A stretch of 20,904 nt of DNA from Oscillospiraceae bacterium (GTDB lineage Bacteria; Bacillota; Clostridia; Oscillospirales; Acutalibacteraceae). The number at the start of each line of letters is the position of its first letter. Position 1 is the first letter of the stretch. Under the pieces are notes generated by a model. The model had not been told where the DNA came from. It made no database searches and worked only from the letters and a program-made list of their open reading frames with translations. The translations under genes and the position numbers were made by a program. The stretch lies in NCBI GenBank assembly GCA_902796295.1, contig CADBOL010000072.1, positions 1-20,904 of the forward strand, written 5' to 3'. Below, piece after piece: positions 8,524-15,631 of the stretch.

Positions 8524-10030
8524 AGTAGTCGGGTCCCATCGGTACGTCAAAATAAAATCTGACTCCGTTTTCAACGTTTTCCGCTCCGCAGGCGCATTTG
8601 TGATTTGTCATTATGCTCTTGACTATCGACAGGCCGAGCCCGAAGCGGTTTGAATTTCTGTTATGGGCTTTATCCGCCCTGTAAAAGCTGTCCCAGATCT
8701 CGGGCAGATCCTCATCGGATATGTGCTCGCCGGTATTGAATACCGAGATTCTTACGCAGCCGTTTCCGGCATCCGCGCAGGATAGCACGATTTCTTTTCT
8801 GCCCTCGCAGTGCGAGATAGCGTTTGTTATGTAATTGCCGAGCACGGTTTCAATCTTATCCTCCTCGGCAAAGCATTCGAGTGAGAGGGGAATGTTATTT
8901 GTAACGGTGATTCCGTTTTCTTTGATTCTCAGGGAAAGATGATCTATAAGGCGCGAAATGCTCTCGCCGATATCATAGTAATCCGGCCTGAAATCCTGCG
9001 TTTTGCTGTCAAGCTTGGAGAGCTCAAGAAGCTCTAAAACGAGCTCGTTCATCTTGCTGCTCTCATCCATGATAATGCCGCAGTATTCCTTTATTGTTTC
9101 AGGGTCGTCGCTCAGGCCTTCCTTGAGGCCTTCCGCATAGCCCGAGATGATGGCGAGCGGAGTTTTCAGCTCGTGAGAGACGTTGCTTATGAATGACTTG
9201 CGGGCGTTGTCGAGAGCGAGGCGCAGCTCGATATCTTTTTCGAGCTGCCTGTTTTTGTCGTTAAGGTCGAGAAGCGTGTCGTCGAGCTTGTCGGAGAGAG
9301 TGTTGATACTTCTGCCGAGCTCCCCGATTTCGTCCGCCCCGTAGTTTTTGCATTTGCGGTCAAAGTTGAGAGCCGCCATGTTTCTTGTAATGTCGTTCAT
9401 TTCAACTATCGGTTTTGTCAGCTTTGAAACCAGCAGGAAGAAGATGACACCGAGCAGAGCAACAATAAGAATTGAAAAGACGGAATAGACCGTGTCCGCC
9501 ACGCTTACGATATTCTCGACATCGGCGACAGGATAAAACACATACGCCGTGTCACCGGTGGAAATATCTATATGGTATATGAAATAATCGGCGTTTGTGG
9601 CTATTTTTTTCTTTATCTCAAAATTGGGATAATTGAATTTGTTTTCGGGATACTTTGTTGAGGCAACCATCTCGGAGTATTCCGTTTTTACCGAGCCGGA
9701 AGAGGCGAAATGGTCTATGCCCGTCGCGGAGCCCGTGCCACTGCTCCTGTAAAGCAGGTATCCGTCGGAATTCACTATCTCGAAATTGATGCCGTAATTC
9801 TGGGCGAGGGCATAGAGGTCATAGTAATATGTGCTCGTATCGGGAACGAGGCGGTCGATTTCGCCCGCAATATCCGAAAGAGTGGCGTAGGTGTTCCTTG
9901 TGAAAACGTAAAACAGAAGAGGCTCGGACATTGAGGCGATCAGGATGAAAAACACGGTGAGCACGGCAATAAGCGCAGCAAAAATCTTGACACGCAGCCT
10001 GCCGCTGAGAAATGACATTATTTTTTTCAC
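8510..10030 (-). CDS. HAMP sensor histidine kinase
   Basis: Membrane sensor kinase of a two-component system, about 506 residues. TM1 (about 15-35) is followed by an outside sensing region of roughly 145 residues, TM2 (about 181-202), and a HAMP linker (KLTKPIVEMNDITRNMAALN). Then come a coiled coil, the H-box SNVSHELKTPLA with phospho-acceptor His286, the N-box NYITNAISHC, and G-boxes VFNTGEHI and NRFGLGLSIV. The frame opens with a GTG at 10039, but AGGGGG (10039-10044) overlaps it. The GTG at 10030 lies 8 bases from that site and is preferred; an ATG at 10018 is a less likely alternative. The gene starts 43 bases after the response regulator and overlaps the lipoprotein gene. The signal is unknown; the lipoprotein neighbour and the envelope genes across the promoter hint at cell-surface stress. 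Confidence 0.95.
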   Translation of the reverse strand: MKKIMSFLSGRLRVKIFAALIAVLTVFFILIASMSEPLLFYVFTRNTYATLSDIAGEIDRLVPDTSTYYYDLYALAQNYGINFEIVNSDGYLLYRSSGTGSATGIDHFASSGSVKTEYSEMVASTKYPENKFNYPNFEIKKKIATNADYFIYHIDISTGDTAYVFYPVADVENIVSVADTVYSVFSILIVALLGVIFFLLVSKLTKPIVEMNDITRNMAALNFDRKCKNYGADEIGELGRSINTLSDKLDDTLLDLNDKNRQLEKDIELRLALDNARKSFISNVSHELKTPLAIISGYAEGLKEGLSDDPETIKEYCGIIMDESSKMNELVLELLELSKLDSKTQDFRPDYYDIGESISRLIDHLSLRIKENGITVTNNIPLSLECFAEEDKIETVLGNYITNAISHCEGRKEIVLSCADAGNGCVRISVFNTGEHISDEDLPEIWDSFYRADKAHNRNSNRFGLGLSIVKSIMTNHKCACGAENVENGVRFYFDVPMGPDYYETD

Positions 10031-10073
10031 CCGGTTCACCCCCTGTGGTTAAGATACGGTCTGTATATCCGGC

Positions 10074-10760
10074 TTATTCCTGATTGATTTCCACTTTATA
10101 TCCCACACCGAAGACGGTCTTGATGTGTTTGTCTCCCCATACGCCGAGCTTGGTCCTCAGGCGGGCAAGGTGAGAGTCAACGGTCCTGCTGTCTCCGGTA
10201 AAATCAACTCCCCAGATATCATCGAGGAGCATATCTCTTGAAAAAATCCTGCCCGGATTTGTGATAAGTTTTTCAAGTAGATTGAATTCCTTGATTTTCA
10301 GATCAAGCTCCCTGCCTCCGAGAGTGAACTCGTGAGCGGGGATATTGAGACGGAGTCCGTCTATTTCGATAATGTCGGAGGGGTTTTCGGTTGACGCGCC
10401 CGAGCGCTTCAGGAGCGCCTCAACTCTCTTCATGAAAACCGGCATGCTGAACGGCTTTGTGATGAAGTCATCGGCGCCGCTCTCAAAAGAAACCAGCTCG
10501 TCAAATTCCTGTGTCCTTGCGGTGAGCACTATGATGGGGATATTGCTTGTTTTCCTGATGGTTTTGCAGACTTCCCAGCCGTCAACCTCGGGCATCATAA
10601 CATCGCAGATAACAAGATTGATATCGCTGTTTGCCTTGAATACGGCAATAGCCTGCCTTCCGTCGGCAGCCTCAAGTGTTTCATAGCCGGCTTTTTTGAG
10701 GTAGTCGCAGACAAGTCTTCTCATTCTCTGCTCATCTTCGGCAATGAGGATTTTTTTCAT
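10074..10760 (-). CDS. OmpR/PhoB-family response regulator
   Basis: DNA-binding response regulator of 228 residues, partner of the adjacent kinase. The receiver domain (1-120) has the acidic pair Glu8-Asp9, phospho-acceptor Asp53 in VICDVMMP, switch Thr80 in VLTAR and Lys101 in ITKPF. The C-terminal winged helix (about 130-226) has the typical LKIKEFNLLEKLITNPGRIF and SRTVDSHLARLRTKLG segments and ends in GVGYKVE. The ATG at 10760 is preceded by GGAGG 10 bases upstream (10771-10775). It is the first gene of the leftward train, so it probably regulates its own promoter and possibly the divergent rightward one. Its target sites cannot be picked out by eye. Confidence 0.97.
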   Translation of the reverse strand: MKKILIAEDEQRMRRLVCDYLKKAGYETLEAADGRQAIAVFKANSDINLVICDVMMPEVDGWEVCKTIRKTSNIPIIVLTARTQEFDELVSFESGADDFITKPFSMPVFMKRVEALLKRSGASTENPSDIIEIDGLRLNIPAHEFTLGGRELDLKIKEFNLLEKLITNPGRIFSRDMLLDDIWGVDFTGDSRTVDSHLARLRTKLGVWGDKHIKTVFGVGYKVEINQE

Positions 10761-10787
10761 GAAGAATTCACCTCCGCTTTAAAGAGT

Positions 10788-10817
10788 ATTCTATCACAAA
10801 CATCGAATGTAAATCAA
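10788..10817 (-). promoter_or_regulatory. Sigma-A-type promoter of the leftward gene train
   Basis: Read on the minus strand: TTGATT (10812-10817), an 18-base spacer, then TAGAAT (10788-10793) with a TG one base upstream, an extended -10. Transcription would begin near 10781, about 20 bases before the response regulator ATG and leaving room for the GGAGG site. This is a consensus match read by eye; no other good candidate lies in 10761-10880. Confidence 0.6.
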
Positions 10818-10897
10818 GCTTTTAATGAAATATATCAAATATAAAAAAGATATCTTATATTAAAATATATTGAATTTTACCTGTTAAAATAAAATAC

Positions 10898-10926
10898 TTG
10901 AATTTTCGGGCTTTTTGTAGTATAAT
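10898..10926 (+). promoter_or_regulatory. Sigma-A-type promoter of the rightward gene train
   Basis: TTGAAT (10898-10903), a 17-base spacer and a perfect TATAAT (10921-10926) sit in AT-rich DNA upstream of the cysteine desulfurase gene. Transcription would begin near 10933, giving a leader of about 64 bases. The stretch 10818-10897 between the two promoters is very AT-rich, with A- and T-runs that suggest bent DNA, and has no gene. Confidence 0.75.
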
Positions 10927-10964
10927 ACACCGGAATATATGCACATTTTGGAATTTTGCGCGGG

Positions 10965-11000
10965 ATGTTTTTTACGGCCCGGCATACGAAAGGTCGGTGA
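10965..11000 (+). CDS. Possible 11-codon leader peptide
   Basis: ATG at 10965 opens a short frame encoding MFFTARHTKGR, ending in TGA at 10998-11000. That stop overlaps the proposed GTG start of the next gene (10997-10999) as GTGA, an arrangement typical of translational coupling. Its own ribosome site is weak (GCGGG close by), so it could be a chance frame. It would explain how a start codon with a poorly spaced ribosome site is used. Confidence 0.25.
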   Translation: MFFTARHTKGR

Positions 11001-12139
11001 GGGTCACGACGGCTTATCTTGATAACAGCGCTACAACAAAGCCCTGCAGGCAGGCAGTGGATGCCGTCGTTTCCGCTTTGGAAAACGAATGGGGAAACCC
11101 GTCCTCTCTCCACTTTTCGGGCCTGGAAGCTTCGGCCCTTCTCGAGAAATCAAGGAGCGCGGTTGCCTCTTCTCTCATGTGCGGCAGTGATGAGATTTAT
11201 TTCACATCAGGCGGCACGGAGAGCAACAATCTCGCCCTTTACGGAGCGGCTGCGAAGATGCGCCGTTACGGAAACAGGATAGTTTCCACAGCTGTTGAGC
11301 ACCCGAGTGTTTACGAGACGCTATCCGCTCTCGGGAAGGAAGGTTTTGAGATTGTCCGCCTTCCGGTTGACGGATACGGCAGAGTTAATGAAAATGATTT
11401 ATTTGATGCCGTCAATTCCGAAACGATTCTCGTAACCATGATGTATGTCAACAATGAAGTCGGCACAATTCTTCCGGTAAAAGCGCTCAGAAGAGCCGTC
11501 ACAAGAGCAAAAGCTCCCGCTCTTATTCACTGCGATGCAGTTCAGGCTTACGGAAAACTTGAGGTAAGGCCCAAATCCCTGGGCGTTGACCTGATGACCG
11601 TCAGCTCGCATAAGATTCACGGGCCCAAAGGCGCCGGAGCTCTTTATGTCAGCAGAGATGCGGCTTTAATGCCGCGGGTTTTCGGCGGAGAACAGGAGAA
11701 GAAGCTCCGCCCGGGCACACAGGCGATGCCCGCGATTGCCGGATTCGGCGCGGCTGCCGGAGAGCTCAAAGATATAAAAACCAATCTCGAGAGAGTCACT
11801 AACCTGCGCGATTATATGCTCGCGGAGCTTGAAAGAGCCGGAGATATCGCCGTGAATTCACCGCCCGATGCTCTCCCTTATGTTACGAATATTTCCGTTT
11901 TGGGAGTCAAATCCGAGCCGATGCTCAATTATCTCTCATCAAAGGGCATATGCGTCTCGAGCGGTTCCGCCTGCTCAAAGGGCAAAAAGAGCAGGGTGCT
12001 CACGGAGATGGGCCTCAGCCGCGAGAGAGCGGAAACGCCTCTGCGCATAAGCTTCTCGCGCTTCACATCAAAAGAAGAAATCGATTATCTGATTGAGATG
12101 ATTTCTCAGGGCAAAAAAGAAATAAGGAATATCAGATGA
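10997..12139 (+). CDS. Cysteine desulfurase, NifS/IscS family
   Basis: Pyridoxal-phosphate enzyme that takes sulfur from L-cysteine as an enzyme-bound persulfide. YLDNSATTKP opens the fold. The PLP-binding Lys206 lies in SSHKIHGPKG, and the active-site Cys326 in SSGSACSKG, with HCDAVQAYG before them. The 380 residues match the family. Homology begins almost at once, so the start must be near 11000. The frame is open back to a TTG at 10898, but that is the -35 box of the promoter and cannot be translated from it. The GTG at 10997 is the only standard start in the transcribed part, though its GAAAGG site is only 3 bases away. The four-base overlap with thiI implies that it delivers sulfur to ThiI for tRNA thiolation, as in Bacillus NifZ/ThiI pairs. 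Confidence 0.93.
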   Translation: MRVTTAYLDNSATTKPCRQAVDAVVSALENEWGNPSSLHFSGLEASALLEKSRSAVASSLMCGSDEIYFTSGGTESNNLALYGAAAKMRRYGNRIVSTAVEHPSVYETLSALGKEGFEIVRLPVDGYGRVNENDLFDAVNSETILVTMMYVNNEVGTILPVKALRRAVTRAKAPALIHCDAVQAYGKLEVRPKSLGVDLMTVSSHKIHGPKGAGALYVSRDAALMPRVFGGEQEKKLRPGTQAMPAIAGFGAAAGELKDIKTNLERVTNLRDYMLAELERAGDIAVNSPPDALPYVTNISVLGVKSEPMLNYLSSKGICVSSGSACSKGKKSRVLTEMGLSRERAETPLRISFSRFTSKEEIDYLIEMISQGKKEIRNIR

Positions 12140-13308
12140 AAGAAGTATTACTTATAAAAAACGGAGAGCTTGCTCTCAAAGGTCTCAACAGAAGGACTTT
12201 TGAGGATATGCTCATAAAAAACATGAAGCACCGTCTCTCCTCACTGGGAAAATTCAATTTTAACGTTCAGCAGTCCACAATCATAGCCGAGCCCGAGGAT
12301 GAGGAGACCGACCTTGATGCCGCCGTCGAAAAGGTCGGGAAGATATTCGGCATAGCGGCGTTTTCAAGGGCTGTTGCCTGTGAAAAGAATTTTGAGACAA
12401 TCCTCAGGAAGGCGGCCGGTTATCTCGAAGAGGATCTCGAATGTGCCTCCACATTCAAGGTTGAGGCAAAGAGATCGGATAAAAAGTTTCCCCTTACATC
12501 CCCCGAAATATGCAATCAGGCGGGCGGATTCCTGCTTGAGAGATTCCCCCACCTTTCCGTTGACGTTCACAACCCCGATATAGTTGTGAACATTGAAATA
12601 AGAGACACTCACGCATATATCCACGGCAGGCAGATCAAAGGCGCAGGCGGTATGCCGACCGGCTCCGCGGGCAGGGCGCTTCTGCTGATTTCGGGCGGCA
12701 TTGACAGCCCGGTAGCCGGGTATATGATGGCAAAAAGAGGCCTCTCTCTCAGCGCCGTTCATTTTGCCTCTCCTCCGTATACAGGAGAAAAAGCGGAGCA
12801 GAAGGTGCATCAGCTGCTCTCAAAAGTAGCCGCTTATTCGGGCAGAATAGGTCTCTGGGTGGTTCATTTCACCGAGATTCAGGAAAGCATAAAAGACTTC
12901 TGCCCCGAGGATATATTCACCGTGATTATGCGCCGCATGATGATGAGAGTTGCTCAGATAATAGCCGCGAGAGAAAACGCCGGGGCACTCATTACGGGCG
13001 AGAGCGTGGGTCAGGTCGCAAGCCAGACCATGCCGGCAATCGCCTGCACAGACAAGGTATGCGAGATTCCCGTATTCAGACCGCTCATCGGTATGGATAA
13101 GGATGAAGTGATAGATATTTCGCGCAATAAGACAGATACATTTGACCTCTCAATCCTGCCTTATGAGGATTGCTGCACGGTCTTTACCCCGAAGCATCCG
13201 AGAACAAGGCCGACTCTTGACTATGTCGAGAGAGCGGAGGAAGCGTTTGACTGGAAACCGATGGTTGAGAAAGCGGCAGAGACCGCGCGTCTTGTCGTGA
13301 TAGACTGA
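12136..13308 (+). CDS. thiI: tRNA 4-thiouridine synthase ThiI
   Basis: Adenylates uridine-8 of tRNA and inserts sulfur to make 4-thiouridine, a near-UV sensor base; it may also support thiazole synthesis for thiamine. The 390 residues comprise an N-terminal ferredoxin-like part (KNGELALKGLNR, 8-19), a THUMP domain (about 60-165) and the PP-loop ATP-binding domain with SGGIDSP (186-192). There is no C-terminal rhodanese domain, as in Bacillus-type ThiI, so a dedicated cysteine desulfurase is needed; its gene overlaps immediately upstream (ATGA at 12136-12139). AAGGA about 8 bases before the ATG serves as the ribosome site. cinA follows after 10 bases. Confidence 0.97.
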   Translation: MKEVLLIKNGELALKGLNRRTFEDMLIKNMKHRLSSLGKFNFNVQQSTIIAEPEDEETDLDAAVEKVGKIFGIAAFSRAVACEKNFETILRKAAGYLEEDLECASTFKVEAKRSDKKFPLTSPEICNQAGGFLLERFPHLSVDVHNPDIVVNIEIRDTHAYIHGRQIKGAGGMPTGSAGRALLLISGGIDSPVAGYMMAKRGLSLSAVHFASPPYTGEKAEQKVHQLLSKVAAYSGRIGLWVVHFTEIQESIKDFCPEDIFTVIMRRMMMRVAQIIAARENAGALITGESVGQVASQTMPAIACTDKVCEIPVFRPLIGMDKDEVIDISRNKTDTFDLSILPYEDCCTVFTPKHPRTRPTLDYVERAEEAFDWKPMVEKAAETARLVVID

Positions 13309-13318
13309 AAAGAGATTT

Positions 13319-14566
13319 ATGGCGATTTGTGAAATATTATCTGTAGGGACCGAGCTCCTGCTCGGCGACATACTCAACACCAACACTCAGTACCTCTCCC
13401 GCAGGTTTGCGGATATGGGAATTTCCGTGTTTTACCACACGAGTGTGGGGGATAATCCCGAAAGGCTTGCGGGCGCGGTAAGGACCGCGCTCTCAAGGAG
13501 CGATATAGTGATTGCCACGGGAGGCCTCGGGCCCACTCCCGATGATATTACAGCTGAAATATGCTGCAGGGAATTCGGCTTTGAGCTTGAATTTGATAAA
13601 GCGACCGCGGATAAAATCACGGCGTTTTTCATAGCCAAAGGGGTCGAAATGCCTCGGAGCAATCTCAAGCAGGCCTATGTACCCAAAGGCGGCACCGTAC
13701 TTGAAAACACCCACGGCACAGCTCCCGGGATGGGAATGAAAAAAGACGGCAAATGTCTTGTTCTGCTGCCCGGACCGCCTTATGAAATGTCGGAAATATT
13801 TGAAAAGCACGTTGTTCCTTATCTGAGCGAATACCGCTCCGGCGCGATAGTTTCGCACGAAGTAAGAACCATGGGCATAAGCGAGAGCAGGCTCGCCGAG
13901 GAGTTTTCCGATCTGCTCAGCGGCGAAAACCCGACGGTTGCTCCCTACTGCAAAATAGGCGAGGCGCTTCTGAGAGTTACCGCCAGGGCTGATTCCGCCG
14001 AAGAGGCGGAGAGGATGACACAGCAGGTCATAGAAGTCATCCGCGGGAGAATCGGAGAATACATTTACGGGATTGACTGCAAAAACACAGAGGATGCCGC
14101 CGTTCCCATGCTCAGAAAGGCGGGGCTGACGGTTGCGACCGCCGAAAGCTGCACGGGTGGTTTAATAGCAAAGCGGATTACCGATATACCGGGCGCGAGC
14201 GCCGTATTCAAACACGGAGTAATCACCTACGCAAATGAGGTGAAGGTGAGAGAACTCGGAGTCAGTGAAAAAACCCTCTCGGATTACGGAGCCGTAAGCG
14301 AAGAAACGGCGGTTGAAATGGCAAAGGGAATCCGCAGAAAGAGCGGAGCGGATATCGGCCTGTCGGTCACCGGTTTTGCGGGGCCCGACGCAGACGAAGA
14401 CGGCAAATCACCCGGTCTGATATATGTTGCGATTGACGCGCAGGGCTTTACGGAATGCGAAAAAATCGAAACAGGCAGAAACGAGAGAGACTACAACAGA
14501 TATACAGCGGCTTCAAGGGCGCTTAATCTTATCGTAAAATACTTAAAAACGGAGTTAAAGATATGA
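13319..14566 (+). CDS. cinA: CinA, NMN deamidase / competence-damage inducible protein family
   Basis: Two-domain cytoplasmic protein of 415 residues. The N-terminal molybdopterin-binding-like (MoCF/COG1058) domain (1-170) has VGTELLLGDILNTN, TGGLGPTPDD and LLPGPPYEM; in related proteins it has ADP-ribose pyrophosphatase activity. The C-terminal PncC-type domain (about 250-413) has ATAESCTGG with Ser277-Cys278, then VSEETAVEMAKG and SVTGFAGPDA. This half removes the amide of nicotinamide mononucleotide in pyridine-nucleotide recycling. Both halves look intact. The start codon follows thiI by 10 bases with a weak AAGAGA site. The stop overlaps the first sortase (ATGA at 14563-14566). A degenerate relative of this protein appears to form the head of the protein at 17549-19870. 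Confidence 0.96.
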   Translation: MAICEILSVGTELLLGDILNTNTQYLSRRFADMGISVFYHTSVGDNPERLAGAVRTALSRSDIVIATGGLGPTPDDITAEICCREFGFELEFDKATADKITAFFIAKGVEMPRSNLKQAYVPKGGTVLENTHGTAPGMGMKKDGKCLVLLPGPPYEMSEIFEKHVVPYLSEYRSGAIVSHEVRTMGISESRLAEEFSDLLSGENPTVAPYCKIGEALLRVTARADSAEEAERMTQQVIEVIRGRIGEYIYGIDCKNTEDAAVPMLRKAGLTVATAESCTGGLIAKRITDIPGASAVFKHGVITYANEVKVRELGVSEKTLSDYGAVSEETAVEMAKGIRRKSGADIGLSVTGFAGPDADEDGKSPGLIYVAIDAQGFTECEKIETGRNERDYNRYTAASRALNLIVKYLKTELKI

Positions 14567-15552
14567 AGAAAAAGAAGAAGGGCGGCAAAGTTTTTGTAAT
14601 TTTAAGCTGTTTGTTTGCCGCGGCGGCGCTTGTATTTGCCGCGCTGACCGTGATCAACTTCCTGCCCAGGCAGATTACCGTTGTTGAGCACGAGGCGCAG
14701 TATAAACTTGCAGACGGAGCAAATACAAAGGCGCTAACCGATAAGCTTTCGGCAGTCGTATCAAACAACTATAAGTCGGCGAAATTCCCGGACGGGATTC
14801 TGCCGTCTCTCAAACAGGCTTACGCCGTCAACAAGAATCTCATCGGCTGGCTGACAATACCCGGCACAGAGGTTGACACGGCAGTGCTCTGGGCAGACAA
14901 TAATGACAGATATCTCTATTATGATTTTTATGAGACGAGGACCTGGGAAACAACAGGCAGACTCTACGGCTCCCTTTTCCTCGACTACCGCTGTGACAAT
15001 ACCGGCGGTCTGTCAAAGAACACCGTCATTCACGGCCATACGACCGGCAAGTCGGACAATGTGCCCAAACAGGCGTTCCGCTCGCTCTATGATTACAGGA
15101 ATCCGGATCACTACAAGAAGAATCCGTTAATAAAGTATTCGACACTCACAGGAGAATACACATTCAAAATCTGCGCAGTGTTTTATGTCGCGGTTAATCC
15201 GTCGGATGACGCGGGCTACTTCTTCAATTATATTTATCCCGATATGTCCGACAGCAATATGACCGGATATATAGACCAGGTCAAGCAGAGAGCTCTTTAT
15301 GAGACGGGCGTTTCGCTTGAGCCGACAGACAAAATCATCACTCTTTCCACCTGCATCTATGACCTCGGCAAGAGCGTTGACACAAGGCTTGTTGTTCTCG
15401 GACGCCTTCTTCACGAGGGAGAGAGCGAGAGCATAGACACCTCGCTTGTAAAGAACAACCCCGATTTCCGCAGGCCGCAGGTCTGGTACACAAGAAACGG
15501 AAAGACCAATCCTTACACCAACGCGGCAAAATGGGAACCGAGCGCGGAATAA
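14563..15552 (+). CDS. srtB: Class B sortase
   Basis: Membrane-anchored transpeptidase of 329 residues that joins secreted proteins carrying a C-terminal sorting signal to cell wall or pilus subunits. A lysine-rich N-terminus precedes a single signal-anchor helix (about 9-31). The catalytic domain has GWLTIPGTEVDTAV, the catalytic His159 in VIHGHT, Cys264 in TLSTC and Arg275 in TRLVV, the class B order and spacing. GGAG (14551-14554) lies 8 bases before the ATG, and the gene overlaps cinA by four bases. The C-terminus carries an extra tail with PQVWYTRNGKTNPY and a late Trp, which is also present in the next sortase. No protein in the window has an LPXTG- or NPXTG-type sorting signal, so the substrates lie elsewhere. 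Confidence 0.94.
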   Translation: MKKKKKGGKVFVILSCLFAAAALVFAALTVINFLPRQITVVEHEAQYKLADGANTKALTDKLSAVVSNNYKSAKFPDGILPSLKQAYAVNKNLIGWLTIPGTEVDTAVLWADNNDRYLYYDFYETRTWETTGRLYGSLFLDYRCDNTGGLSKNTVIHGHTTGKSDNVPKQAFRSLYDYRNPDHYKKNPLIKYSTLTGEYTFKICAVFYVAVNPSDDAGYFFNYIYPDMSDSNMTGYIDQVKQRALYETGVSLEPTDKIITLSTCIYDLGKSVDTRLVVLGRLLHEGESESIDTSLVKNNPDFRRPQVWYTRNGKTNPYTNAAKWEPSAE

Positions 15553-15631
15553 AGAGCTATACGGTTACGGCAGTAAAAAAATCACCGCGGTGTGAATCAA
15601 TCCATATGTGACACCTGACATCGGAGGTATT
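15553..15631 (+). other. Inter-sortase spacer with a 10-base palindrome
   Basis: The 79-base gap holds CACCGCGGTG (15583-15592), a perfect palindrome preceded by a run of seven A. No T-run follows and no promoter is evident, so a terminator is not supported. It could be an operator or chance. GGAGG at 15623-15627 is the ribosome site of the next gene. Confidence 0.3.

Noticed and set aside
10898..10996. N-terminal extension of the cysteine desulfurase from a TTG
   Set aside because: The TTG and following bases are the -35 and -10 boxes of the promoter, so they would not be in the transcript; family homology begins only near 11015.
5485..14566. A natural competence locus formed by the ComEA-like gene and cinA
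   Set aside because: They lie in opposite trains and no comEC, dprA or type IV pilus gene is present; the names alone do not support a shared competence role.
15583..15592. Palindrome as a terminator or known operator
   Set aside because: No loop or T-run for a terminator, and no second copy elsewhere in the window to suggest a regulator site; kept only as a spacer note.
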